Assembly (NCBI RefSeq): GCF_035582795.1
Contig: NC_134367.1
Location: 109,230,062 to 109,294,061 of the forward strand
DNA length: 64,000 nt
From: Mycteria americana
Taxonomy: Eukaryota; Chordata; Aves; Ciconiiformes; Ciconiidae
Direction of reading: 5' to 3'
The position numbers and the translations under genes were made by a program. Below, one piece after another: positions 11,161 through 23,443 of this stretch. The notes below the pieces were generated by a model, which made no database searches, was not told where the DNA came from, and saw only the letters and a list, made by a program, of their open reading frames with translations. The stretch's first letter is position 1. Each line of letters begins with the position of its first letter.

Positions 11161-14100
11161 ATATAAATGTTAAAGTCTACATCTAACTGATATATCTGTG
11201 TATCTATATAGATATATCTAAGATATATATATATAAGGGGCTCCAGGAGATAGATCAGTAGAAGGAATGTCAGAGACAGTCAGAAGAAGGTTTCTAAGAT
11301 CCCAGTTGTTCTATACCAGAAAAAATCAGGATCATAATGTGGCTGTTCTGATACAACTGTTTGGTCATATTAGTCAAATGTAAAAGAAGTTTGACTGTGA
11401 CAGGTATATACAAACCACTGAAAGTATGCCTGGGCTACAAGTCTGCCTGAGAGGGAGTGAAAATAGCCAGAAGCTGTTACTCCCGCAAAATAACTGTTAT
11501 CGTTATTTGTGTCATGTTACTTGGTGTTCTTAGCCAAATCAGATATGGCCATAGCTGGATTTCTCAAGACATGCTCTGTGGTACAATAGAATTTGTAAAA
11601 ATGCCAGAAGAATCATTTTGCATGCTGGCATCGCAGATGTCACCAAGTGCAAAGTCATGCTGGACGCTAGCTTAGTCAAAAATCCCATTGAATTAATCTG
11701 TAACAAAATACTAAACCTGCGATAACTCATATTAGCAGTTACATGAGAAGGAGGGGAGCCAAAATGATATAGGGCAGAAATCAATTATAAATGTTGAGTG
11801 CCTTTTTCTTTCCAGGTCAATTTAGCGATGTTACTGTCAAGAAATTAAAGTAGTCTAGCAGAAGAATGAGTTAGTGTTATGTACATATTTATGATACTGA
11901 ATTATGCATTGAGAGATCTGTAATCTCTTGTAGCGGGCCCGTGTGTTCTCAAGCTGTAATCGTTCGATGCGTCCAAATCACTTTGTGCGATTCTGCCGTT
12001 ATCTTTCTCGCTGACGGGATCCTCCAGGGGCACAGCATGGGTGTTAATGCCCTCCCCATCACCTCCCACCGCTCTCCCTTCTTCTGGCAACGACAAAAAC
12101 AACGTGGCAGAAAGCCTTCGTAGCTGGTGGTGTCACGCTAATAACCTGGGGCCGCTGACAACTTACAAGGCACGTTAATGGCTCTTCTAATCTGTGTCTG
12201 AGGACCGTGTTCGTGTCCTCCTTCCCCCAGATCTAAGCAGCTCAGAATACCCCAAAGCCACTTTGCACCCCTCCCTCTTGCATTTTCTGCTGCTCAGCTG
12301 CAACCGAGGACTGGAATTCAGGTGTTTCCAAAGGCTAAGCCAGCTCAGGTTGAGCGGTACAGTGTGCCTCCTCTCCAAAACACCCAACTAATGAAGGCTT
12401 TTTGAATGCTAGAGAAATGGCTCACCAAGGCATAAACCAGAAGAGAATGTGTTTCTGGTTAATATCAGCCAGATGCAAGAGGCTTGGCAGGCTACTCCTG
12501 AGCAAACCCAGCCCAGTCCATCGCATCTCATCAGCATGGATCACCGTTAATACAGGGTCATGAGGAGGATGCATGACTAATGTTCTGGAGACTTTAGGGG
12601 AATCCAAAAGCTTCAAAAAGTGGAATAATCCTTCCTCTCACAGTGAGGTTTCCCCCATCTTCTCTGAAACTATCTCCCGCTTTGCAGTCTTTGTTTCTTT
12701 GGAAAATCTGTTTGTATTTAAGAGGAAAAAGTAGCTGAGATCTTCATATATCTTACTACAGTCAGTGTCCTAGGACAGCAGCGCTTATGCAAGATCACTT
12801 AGGCCTTCTTTGATGATCTGTAAATAGCATAATGCAGGATACACAGTCAGAGAGGTTTCTGGAGTGGGGGGAAGTGGGTTTTTCTGGTGGTTTTGGTTTT
12901 TTGAAGGTTATTGTTCTTTTTCCTTAATGTGTCTAGAGTTTGGTTTTCGAATATGTAGGAAAAGATTTTTTATTTCACTTGTTTGGTTTATTTTCCATAG
13001 AACTAGTATAGGAAGAAAATGCAATTTGCTATATAATAGAAGTGAGAGAATTGCAACAACAAAGCATGAGCTTTCTCTCTGGTGATAGTGAAGGGCGTTC
13101 CAAAAATGGTGGACTAAAAGAAAATGGCTCTGACAGTATGCTCCTATTAGCATCTAAGACTATAAAAACAGAAGTGAATTAAGTAATTTAATATATTATT
13201 CTCGTCACTGATTATGTTAATCTAATTTATAAATATATCTTTTGCTCTGGACCAGACACTGGGCAGAGCTGACGCCTGAACCAATTCCGTGAGGTCATGA
13301 TTAGTTGAACAAGACGAGGATCAGACTACTATATAGATAGTTAAAATATACCGGCTAGTACAATTCTTCCTGTCCTCTTCTTCCTTTCCCTCACCCCCAA
13401 GTCATTTTCAATTTCGGGTTGCCATGAGCCAGCCGACTGCTGAAGTGTTGCATAGCAGACCATTAAAGGAAATGCTTTCAACCAAAAACTCTTTAGCTTT
13501 ATTTTATTTATGAAATTATGCAGTATTTCTCAACTGTCTTCTGGGGGAGGGGGAGTAAACTATGTCAAAAATTGTTTAAGAATGCTAAAATAAACAATTA
13601 TTGGCATGACTCAGCAGATAACAACAACAATAGCCAGCAAGGTCTTTTCTTAATGGAATAATATTTTTATTTTGTTGTAAAAAAGGCAAAACAACATCAC
13701 CAGAAAAGGAAGCAAATCTTTTGCTATCAAACACAGTCCTTTGACTCCTGAATGTGAAGCTCAGTCTTCCTACCAGCATACCCTGCTGCTTGTTATACAA
13801 GTAAACAATTCATAGATCTTCCATCAAGCACCTCTGAAGAGGAATGAAAACAACAGCTGAAGCTTTCCACTGTGCCTCTTTCCACCCAGGTTCCTAATAG
13901 TGCCCCTCGTACTGTCAAATAGCATCAGCAAATCTAACCACAAGCCTCTGTAGACGTGAGTCTGGAGTATGGTATGTGTCTTTCACTCTGTTCCCAGTAG
14001 ACTCAAATATTTAAGTGAAAATTCCTTGAATAAAAGGGATTGTTTTTTCCCCCTAGATTTATCATGAAAAGAATTTGTATTGTGCTGCAGGCTATTCAGT

Positions 14101-14690
14101 GAGGGTTGAAGTCTCTTTTTGTGGAAGTACTGTCTATCAAGTGTAAATCGATGCATTGTGTACTACGTGTAAAAATGCTTTTCTGACACTCAGATAAATT
14201 ATGATTGTTGTTTTGACCCTTGTCTTTCATTCACCTCCACTCAGTTGCTGACTTTTGTGGTTTCCGAGATGACATGGTGATTTAGGACCACTGCGATAGA
14301 CCAATCTCATCTCTTACTTTCCATCTAATTTTATACTCTTATCCCCTAATGGTCTTATTTGCCACCAGTCTGCATTCTTCTTATGCATTACCAATAAAAT
14401 TTATTCATTATGTTCTTTGCTCTCCCTTGCTAATGTCTTAGAACAAATTGTACTCCGCTGCTTTATCTTATGCTGGAGGAAAGTCCAGGCACAAAGCTGG
14501 CCCAGGATTTGGTTAAGATTGTTTTGAGCCATCTTTTCTTACACCTCCAGATGAGTTATGTTTTAAGTTCCTCAACCACAGCCAAGGATTTGGGCCATTA
14601 TTAATTAGTTATTATTAATAATTGTTAAGTGCCTACAGTGCACTTGTAGCATAAAAAAAGGGCAGGCTTTTTGCCTAAAGAGCTATTGTT
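11161..14690. other. Intergenic, no gene recognised
   Basis: A TATA-rich dinucleotide tract lies at about 11190-11237. The rest is ordinary AT-leaning intergenic DNA. Open frames at 11457-11675, 11941-12123 and 12194-12391 show no domain, codon pattern or splice context that I can support as genes. Confidence 0.5.
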
Positions 14691-14699
14691 GCCTTTAGA

Positions 14700-15480
14700 G
14701 TTACTGTCGCATACAAATAGGAGTCTGAGGAGTGGCTGGGGGGTAAACCCTCCCATTGAGTCACGAGGTTCAGACAGGACCCCCTTGCTTTCTAAACACC
14801 TTCTCAGAGAGGAGTCTCGGTGCAGCTAGGTCCAGTCTTAGTCTCAGACTTGGTCAACGGTTTATTTTCTAAGGACTGTGTGTATAGCCACTTAGTTCAG
14901 GGCTTTCGCTAAGGCGACAGCATTAATTTTTACACCCCCAAGTCTGGTCGTGTTGAAGGAACTGTCACGGCCAGAGCAGGGAAGGGTGCAGTTTATTGGA
15001 GCAACAGACACACAGGTTCTTTGGATTACCGGTGATAAATGCACTGTCTGCAAAGCACATGCAAATACCAAGAATATGAGTATGAATAACACGGCCGGAC
15101 ACAACACATATATCAAGAATATGAGTAACACGGCCGGACACAAATGCGTTAAAGATAATAAAGCGACTCTATATATACATATATTTCTAAGTTTTCTGCG
15201 GAGGCACTTGAAATAACCAAGTGTTTGACTCTTACCCAAAGGCGTCCTGATGGGGGGGAAGAGAGGCTTAGCCCATTGACTGATCCCAAACATCAGAGTG
15301 GTACACGATGGTGTCTTCCCTAACATTCTCTCTCTCTTAAGCTATTTTATACTATTTTTCACCTTTCAGGTGGAGCTTGAGTGACTCTAGTCACACATAC
15401 CTTTGTTTAGGATTGGTGTAAAGTTTTCTCGCTTCACTTTTAAAGGTATAAGCTAGGAAAATTCAGAGCGCAAGCTCAGT
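14700..15480 (-). mobile_element. Degraded LTR-like segment (retroviral type, family unknown)
   Basis: Read on the minus strand, this stretch has an LTR-like order. A TATAAAATAG box lies near 15350, an AATAAA signal at 14992-14997 (seen as TTTATT on plus), a second AATAAA near 14861-14867, and then a GC-richer, U5-like segment down to about 14700. It contains an internal direct repeat (15069-15104 and 15114-15143) that includes the string ACGGCCGGACACAA. I could not find matching terminal TG...CA ends or a target duplication, so the boundaries are approximate and the sequence up to about 15970 may also belong to it. No gag, pol or env is visible. It looks like an old solo LTR or LTR fragment, but the call is from layout only. 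Confidence 0.35.
15069..15143. repeat. Imperfect direct repeat, two copies
   Basis: Two copies of about 30-36 bp (CAAGAATATGAGTA... to ...ACGGCCGGACACAA) begin at 15069 and 15114. The first copy carries an extra 6 bases in the middle. They lie inside the LTR-like segment and resemble the small internal duplications common in LTR U3 or R regions. Confidence 0.75.
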
Positions 15481-16365
15481 GAGGGGTGGTTGCACCTTGG
15501 AGGCGGGTGGCTTTTGGGATGGAGGTATGTTTTGGTATTATGATGATGTTATAATGAGCAAAGTTCACCAAAAGGACAGCATTTTGTCAAAAACAGGCTG
15601 TGGGCAGGCTGTTGGCCCAGGGTAGTAAATATGCAGCTTATCAGTTCCATGACACCTTTAAGTTCCCCTATTATTGCAGAGCCTGGCCGCGGCATCTCCA
15701 CACCGCTCCACCCTCTGGGCAGCGCCTCTTAGAGTCAGCACACCAAGTTCCCCTGGCGTTACCGACATCTAAGGTTGCAGGCCTAGGGAACTCCCATGGA
15801 ATGGATTCCTTGCATGTCAGCCGCATTCCACCTGGGGAGCTTCTTCAATACTGTGCCTTACCTAAAAGCGTGAATATAAGTTCTAATTTCTAAGTCACCT
15901 CAGCCATTATCCCACAGCTATTACTCTAGGGGGATGTTTCCACTGCAGTCTGCCATATCTGAGCTAGCTTTAAAATACTTAGCTCAGTTAGCTGGTATTA
16001 GTTATCTGGTACCTTCTACCTGAAACTGCATTGAGCTCTGCAAGCAGCTGCTCATCTCGCTTCTTGGCCCCAACATCGTCAGAAATTTGACTTTACCAGA
16101 GCATGTTCACTGCACCATACCCCTTCATTCTGTCTGAGTTCAGGCAGACAGATGCCAAATGGTGTAGCCATTCAGTTGGAAGCCTGTACCAAATTTCACC
16201 AATTTAAAGCTACCTTGCGTTTTGCCATTTATCTTTAACGGACACAAAAAAACCCCCAAACAATTGCAAAAAGTGTTGTGAAAACCTGGGAATATTCTAC
16301 TCTGACTCCATTGCAAATATGTTCTCTCTTTTGACCATCTTTCTCCTTTCTCCTCCCTTCTATTT
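15481..16365. other. Intergenic or flank of LTR-like segment
   Basis: This stretch is of moderate GC with no gene. The frame at 15600-15893 encodes nothing recognisable. It may be the outer part of the LTR-like segment below it, but no terminal structure decides this. Confidence 0.4.
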
Positions 16366-16635
16366 TAGATGACTGACAACACGCTTACTATTGCTGGTTA
16401 GTTTCCATTCACTGCAAAGTTGGAATAACTTACGATGAAAGTACTGTCCCAGTTATAGATGAATGACAACACTTTTACTATAGCTGGTTAGTTTCCACTG
16501 ACTGCAAAGTTGGAATAACTTGCAGTAAAAATAATGTCCCGATTATAGATGAATGACAACACTTTTGCTATTGTGAGTGAGCACCTGTGGACTGTAAAGC
16601 TGGAAGTAACTTACAATACAAATATTGTTCCAATA
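16366..16635 (+). repeat. Tandem array, three units of 90 bp
   Basis: The string TAGATGA.TGACAACAC recurs at 16366, 16456 and 16546, an exact 90-bp period. Each unit continues with a similar series: a CT[AT]T[AT]G-type stretch, GGTTAGTTTCCA, ACTGCAAAGTTGGAATAACTT and a final GTCCC..TTATAGAT join. Units 1 and 2 are the most alike, and unit 3 has drifted more. It is a small satellite-like expansion in intergenic DNA with no coding content. I do not recognise the unit as a known family. Confidence 0.85.
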
Positions 16636-19600
16636 AAGGTAGAAGCTTAGTAAGATGATGATAACCTCTTTAGTCCTTTCCAGCACTGCAGATTTTGCTT
16701 TCTGGCAATAGCTATAGCCAACTCCATAATTTGGATTTCAAATTTAGTAAGTGATAAATCATGCATGAGACCCAAAATATACAAAGCAGCAGTTGCAAAA
16801 ATATTCTTCTTCAGTATTTTAGAAAGAACATCACAAAAACGTTTGCCAAATGAATTAATGTTTCTATAAAAAGATGTGAAGAAATGAGCTCTTAAGAGAT
16901 GACAACATTAACACATGCCATTATTATTACTATAACTAGTTAGCAACAATTTCAAAATTAAGATATACTCTATAAAATCAATGAGAAGGAATTCCTTGCA
17001 ATTGGCCCTAAGTCATGCTTCCAGGACTAGGGATCTGTATCTCCACAATAATCACTCTCTCTGCTGAGTATTTATTCTCCACTTCCTCTGTTAGTTCAGC
17101 TCCCATGTTTCACAACTACAACCATATAAACAGTGATGGATTTTCTCCTGCTCCTTCCAGCCTCAGACAGAACAGAACCGTCTCGTACCCTATTTCCTAT
17201 TTCACTGGTTTTTTTCTAAACACCTCATACCGATTGTTTGCCACTGACTGGCATGGTGCAGTCAGGAATTTAGGTACTACGGTCAACTCACTGCTTTCCA
17301 AGCATACCACTCATTAAAAAGTACCGCTGGAGAGTCTGCATTCAAAAAATGAAGGTTTTCATAGGAATATGGCCTTTTCCAAATGCTTGCTGAATGCTGG
17401 GGTTTCTAGTTGGCTAGTAAGAAAGCACTGCTCTTCTGGAGAATGTAAATAAATAAAGGTAGGAAAAGAGCAATAAAGAAATGTTCCTCACTAGACTGTT
17501 TCCAAAGTTTTGTTTAAAAAACAACTTTATACTATTTGGAATACATTTCACTGTCAGGAAGTTCTTCTTTGTAAAACTTTCATTGTTTCTCTTAGGCTTA
17601 CTATGCTTAGATAAATTCTACCTTCCCTGTATTTTTCTCTTCTAAATAGCTGTAAATTTTATCATGGGCTTCTTCAGACATCAGCTATCCCTAAAACATC
17701 AACGGCTCTACGTCACTAAACAAGATTTTTCAGTGTTCCCGTAGCTCAGTTTCTCAAAAGCCTCCACCATCATTTTGTAGCCTTGTTCTAAGCTCCCTCT
17801 GATGTTTCTAGTCCTGGGTGTGCAAAACTGATGTCTTTATTCAAGGTGCAGTCAACTGCTCTTTGCTTCTGAACATGGAAACAGAAATCACATTTCACGA
17901 CACTATTTCCACTGGCGTTGTTGTCACTCTAAAAGATTCTGTGGATTTGTAATAAAAAACAGGTAGCACCAACTGTGTGAAGACAGACTGATTTACAACC
18001 CTAAGGGATGCTCAGACAATCATTTTATTTAATTGTCACAACTGGCTGAACATTTCTAACCTTCTAATTGTGAATAGAGGTTGCCTTGTGCAGCGAAATG
18101 ACTCTTACAACAATGAGCCATTCATTCTGCTGTGACTACACCAGTGGGTGGAGGGGAAATGCCAGCTTTGTAATGTTTGAAATTATTATTATTAAAACAA
18201 CTGTACAACTAGGATATTGGCATATCTGCAAAGAAATAAAAAGCCTTCCATCTCTTACCTCTTCCTGGTTTAGAACCACCCGAAGCTGGTAGCAACCATA
18301 ACCATTAGCATCTGATAGGGTTGGTGTATTCATAAAATCATCAGTAATATGAGCTGATGTGATGGTAAGAGAACATGCTCAGACAAAAAATGCTAGAAAG
18401 ATGAGAAGCCTGTCCCTTTCCACAAGAGGCGACTGATAGGGTGAAAAATGCAGAACTGAATGAGAAGCGATGCAAGACTTGCAAGCCTTTTCCTAAAACC
18501 CAGCAGCAAGGGGAATCCTTGTGTGCTCCTTTGAAGCAATGGCTGAGAACAAGAGCAGGAAAAGAAGTGTTATTTTGGTGAAAAGGTGGCGAGGTTATAA
18601 TGCTAAAAAATTATAAAACCCTGTAGGAGTTAATCAGCATTTTTCCTGAGAAAAGAACAATATATGGATCTACAAAGGCAGGGAATGTATTTTTTTTAAA
18701 GAAATACCATATAATAGTATCTCATAGACCATTATTCTAAGCCTGATCCCAGAGAAAATATAATACCAAACTCAGCCTGCCCTTGTAGAGGTGGGCTTTG
18801 CATTTATCATTTTAATTTTGGTTTTCAAACCAAAGGCAGCCAGCTATTTATTCTGATAAAGCTGCTATGCATCACCCTTCCATCTCTCAACTTCATCATG
18901 GAAGCTGAAAAGAAGTTTTAAAAAAGACACATCACAAGGTTCATTTGGCAAAAATCATCATTCACTTCACGTGCTTCTCCACAATCTAGAACAGATGGTG
19001 TGTTTGGAGGACAGCTGAAAGGGGAGATGTGCCCCCATCCCACCAAAGCGCAGGAATTCCTGCTTCATAAAGGTCCTTTTGGGATGACTATGCTTGTGGC
19101 AACTCAGAGCAGGCTGGAAGCTGCTGCAGGCTGTGCTTGGGAAGGAGAGGAGCTAGCTAAAGCACAGAAGATGAACTAGCCCAGGGAATCCTAGGGGGGG
19201 TTTATACATGAATCAGATTATATTAGGTCATAGCGCATCACTAGAAGTGATGCCTTCAAACGTGAACAAAATGAGACTAAAAGCATTGCTTTTGAATCCT
19301 TGCCTGTGACTTGTACAGAGGTGTAGGTAATTTCACCCTAGTAAACAAATACCGGTTGCACTCGTATGTTAACTAAGAAAGAGGTGTTCTTGCCTCTGCT
19401 TACGTATGGATCACTGAGGAAAGCCCACAGCGGTTGTTTTTTTCAGGAGGATCAGCCTGGTATAGACTGCAGGAAGGTCTCGGACACAGGAGCTCTGCTT
19501 GAGCACAGCTCAATCAGTGAACTTACTCTACAAAGCTCTTCATTTGTACTATTCTCAGGCGAATTTTGGAATGGATCTTTTAACTAATAGAAATGAACAG

Positions 19601-21015
19601 ATTATCCTCATTATCTCTGCATTACCGTCTCATCCATGACAACGTAATGCTGGTTTATATGCTACACAAGTATCTGAGCGTGTTGCTTTCTGTGCGAGTT
19701 GGACCTTTAGCACATGCAAATCAGATGAGACTCTGACCCACATAAGCTGTGACCTTACAACAGGGCATTTCCTCTTCCCTTCGGTTTCAAACACAGCAGC
19801 TCATATTTTCATTTACATGCAGATCTTTTACATCAATTACACTTGAATTTTATGCTATAATTAAGATCCCTTTGCACCGAAAAAGTGGTTCGAAATGCAT
19901 TAATTAATTACATTTAATAAGCATACAAGAGACTGCCTTGCAGTCTTTGTTCCTCCTCTAAGAATTTTGTGAAGTTAGCTGCAATTCACAAAATTGCTCA
20001 GCTTCATAAGCTTTTCTCCCTCAAATTCTCTGACTTTCACCTTTTGCACATCTTACTGGTTTCTGTGAGGGCTCCCAAGCAGCCATAAATGTGTTTCTGT
20101 TCCTATATCCTACCATGTACATTTGCTAGATCCTTTACAACAGGTTTTCCTCAAAAGCTAAGAACTTTCCATAACCTAGTTTTTACCTATCAAGTTGTGC
20201 AGACGTACTCTCCTGAGATGCTGACCTCACTCGTTTAATGATTTCTGTCCAGCTACTGCGTTCTCACAGCAGCTATATGAAGGAGTTCTGACTGACCGTA
20301 AGAACCGGGGAAAGGCTTGTGTAAGTGTATTCGAAGGACTCAAATGTAAGAGCAGAACATCCCCTAGGCAATTTAAAAGATTCCTCTTAACTGTCCAGTA
20401 TTGCATCTTCATTGTCTCTTCTCCTGTTATTACGTAAAGAAACTCTTTGTTTAATGTTAAATTCATTATTGCAGCTGTGAAATTGGATAAGAGTTTTAGA
20501 TGGGTGCAGAAACTACAGAGTAATTGCATAGCGGTGGTCATTAGTAGGGAAGATAGAAAGGAATGCTTAGTTGGGAACAGTGGTCTTCCATAATTCATCA
20601 AAATGCCAAGATTTCTGAATATTCACCTCAAAAGAGGGAATTTTTGCTGCTATTTCACTTTTCCATGACTTTGTCCAAATGGGAGCATCATGCAGAATTC
20701 TGCTTTGCTGGTTTCTGGTGTCTTTAGCACGATGGAAATAAATGATGAAGAATCCCTGTGCTCACCAAATATAGATCATTTGCAAAGCTGACTGGGAATC
20801 TTTGTACAAGAAAAGGGAAGGGTTAGAAGCTATGATCACATGAAATGCAAATTATAATCCATGTTCAGAATACACGGCTAATAGAGCTCACCCAAAAGGC
20901 TGGAGGGATAGATCTGATAATGCTATATACTGTGTTCTCCCTCTGCGCTGCCTGTTAAACTCCTCTGTGATGGAAGGAAAGATCTTGGCAGTCTTTGGTT
21001 TCATGCCTGTCATTA
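16636..21015. other. Intergenic, no gene recognised
   Basis: AT-leaning DNA with only short frames and no coding signature. A block at about 19700-19930 is rich in POU/homeodomain-type motifs and is listed separately. I see no clear mobile element in the rest. Confidence 0.5.
19714..19915. promoter_or_regulatory. Cluster of POU/homeodomain-type motifs, possible enhancer
   Basis: A perfect octamer ATGCAAAT lies at 19714-19721, and an ATTAATTAATTA palindromic homeodomain core at 19899-19910. TCAATTACACTTGAA and ATGCTATAATTA strings sit between them. Such clustering is typical of developmental enhancers but also arises by chance in AT-rich DNA. No conservation data are available here. Confidence 0.25.
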
Positions 21016-21020
21016 CCATG

Positions 21021-21613
21021 TGTGCTGGTTTTGGCTGGGATAGCGTTAATTTTCTTCATAGTAGCTATACTAGGCTATGTTTTGGATTTGTGCTGGAAAC
21101 AGTGTTGATCACCCAGGGATGTTTTTGTTACTGCTGAGCAGGGCTTGCACAGAGTCCAGGCCTTTTCTGCTCCTCACCCCACCCCACCAGCGAGTGGCCT
21201 GGGGGGGCACAAGGAGTTGGGAGGGGACACGGCTGGGACAGCTGACCCCAACTGACCAAAGGGATATCCCACGCCGTATGGTGTCATGCTCAGCATACAG
21301 AGCTGGGGGAAGAAGAAGGAAGGGGGGAACGGTCAGAGTGATGGCGTTTGTCTTCCCAAGTAGCCTTAGGTACGATGGAGCCCTGCTTTCCTGGAGGTGG
21401 CTGAACACCTGCCTGCCCATGGGAAGGAGTGAAGGAATTCCTTGCTTTGCTTTGCTTGTGTGCGCGGCTTTTGCTTTCCCTATTAAACTGTCTTTATCTC
21501 AACCCTCGAGTTTTCTCACTTTTGCTCTTCCGATTCTCTCCCCCATCCCACCAGGGGGGAGTGAGCGAGCGGCTGTGTGGGGCTCAGTTGCTGGCTGGGG
21601 TTAAACCACAACA
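21021..21613 (+). mobile_element. Solo LTR of an avian endogenous retrovirus (ERVL-like)
   Basis: The element starts TGTGCTGGTTTTGGCTGG and ends GGGTTAAACCACAACA. It is flanked on both sides by the same 5 bases, CCATG (21016-21020 and 21614-21618), which is a perfect target-site duplication. An ATTAAA poly(A) signal lies at 21482-21487, followed by a CT-rich U5. Length is 593 bp. No internal retroviral sequence is present, so this is a solo LTR left by recombination between two LTRs. From memory this LTR type is widespread in zebra finch and other neoavian birds, and a 5-bp duplication fits ERVL-class insertion. The intact ends and duplication suggest a moderately recent insertion, but age cannot be measured from one copy. 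The 175-residue open frame across it is not a gene. Confidence 0.85.
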
Positions 21614-21618
21614 CCATG

Positions 21619-23400
21619 ACACTACCATACATTCCCTTCAGCATTGTATATGTCTTCCTTTACCTCTCAGCAGCAGCAACATCAGTTACTCAACAGGAAA
21701 TGTCTCAAAATAAGCCTTTCATTTGAGGAGTCTGCCAAAATGAAAACACTTTTAGAAATAGACAACTGATCTCATAAACAGAAATAAATCTAAAATTAAC
21801 TGAAACCAAAATCACATGTTTCCCCCCCTACGCCCCCACCCAGGTCTCTGGGTGTTGGGAATCTTAAGCTGTACTCTCCATTCTGAACCTAAATTAGACT
21901 TGCAGTCTGAAAACTAACCTCCGACTCAAACTTTGGTGGAGCAGCTTGAAATGATACATTCTATACTTAGATATAAATGCACAACTTTAGATTCGTCTTT
22001 ACTCATAAGTTGTTTCCTAGAAACAAAATCTTATGATTTCGGTTCAATTAGATTGTGTACCTTAATTAATTCTCTAATCTTTCTCTGGAAGCAAATCATC
22101 AAATAGAAGAGGCATCTGCACCGTTCTAATTGACTTAAAGAGAAATAATGAATGCACAACCTGTAGGTTGATTGGACACCTGGATTATTTCTCACTGAAA
22201 AAAATAATACATCTATCCACAAGCAAATTTTGGGAAGAGAGTGAGTGGTCATTTAATCAACAAAGCATTAGGAAAAAAGTGGGCTAGAATTACACACGTT
22301 TCCTAGGTAGAACCTCTACTCCGTCCACTGTTAGGGCTTCACTTTGAAGCCTGAAATGAAACAGCAACAGTTTGTTTCTTTCCGTGATTTCTGTAATAGA
22401 GTAGCAGGTAGGATCTGGTGCATGTATGGACATTCTGGGAATCCTTCTGAATAAAATACACCAGGAATTGCGTTTGCCACCTTTATTCCTTCTGACTGAA
22501 ATAATCCCACTGAAATCTATTTCTTTTTTTTTCCAGAGAGAATGGGTTTACATTTTATTAAAAGGATAATACTATTGTTACACCAAGAAAGCAAGAAGCC
22601 TTTCCAAAAAAAAGTACCTTAAACTAATTTTTACAGAATGCAGACCATTTACTTTGCAAAATTAATCTCTTGTACTTGGAATTTCATGTACAAAACGCAA
22701 ACCTCATTAATGATTCCCATAAGGATTCATTTAGCAGGCTTCATTATGTGGAAAGGGTATAAAGCAACCGAAGACCTAAAATGGCTGCTCGGCATTATGT
22801 TGTTCTGTGGCTGCTAGCGTGATTTACAACTATGCATTTTCTGCTCTTGTTTCTTTAGCTTAGTGCTGAATTATAAATGAACAACTGGATCCTGGGATTC
22901 TTCTTCTAGTTCGAAAATAAAATTAACCTGATCGAGGGACAGTTTTTTAACACAGTAAGTCAACAAGTTCTTTATGAGGAAATGGATTCTTTGGAGAAAA
23001 AGACCCCAACCCCTCTCAGACCTTTCAGTTTTGCTCTTCAATGAAGAGTAAAGAAAGCTAGATGTAAAACCAGACCACACGATTACACGTAAGCTAGTTG
23101 GATGCAGTTCAAGTGACTGTGTGGATAAGCAATTCACAACGCTTTGTGTGAACAAATATTTAAGCAACTAAAAGGCAACTAGTATGCTTTGGCTTGATTT
23201 GAACGTACGTGTGCAGTAAATTTGTCTACTGACGTTGGTATTTGACAACATGTGCAATCTGCAAAATCACCTTCAGTCTTCCTGACAATATGGATCTTTC
23301 TGTCTGCTTAACAGTTGTGGTCCGTATCTGTTATTAAGTAATGCACGCAAATGCTGCAATCCCGTCCCACAAATGAATCACAAATAATTACTGAGCTTTT
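21619..23400. other. Intergenic, no gene recognised
   Basis: AT-leaning DNA with a C run near 21820. Frames on the minus strand at 22031-22252 and 22871-23167 have no recognisable product. Confidence 0.5.
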
Positions 23401-23418
23401 TTTTTTTTAAGAGATGAC

Positions 23419-23443
23419 GCAAGCCCCTGCCTCAGGGGCTTGC
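23419..23443. repeat. Perfect short inverted repeat (11-bp arms, 3-base loop)
   Basis: GCAAGCCCCTG at 23419-23429 and its exact reverse complement CAGGGGCTTGC at 23433-23443 are separated by CCT. The following text (CAGTCTACCTCAATAAGG) together with the stem recalls the 'CCCCTGCC..AGGGGCTTACAGTCTA' core of an ancient dispersed amniote repeat, which I recall but cannot name with certainty. A stem this short with a 3-base loop could also fold in RNA, but no host transcript is known here. Confidence 0.6.

Noticed and set aside
21077-21604. Plus-strand frame of 175 residues
   Set aside because: It lies wholly inside the solo LTR and has no protein similarity that I recognise.
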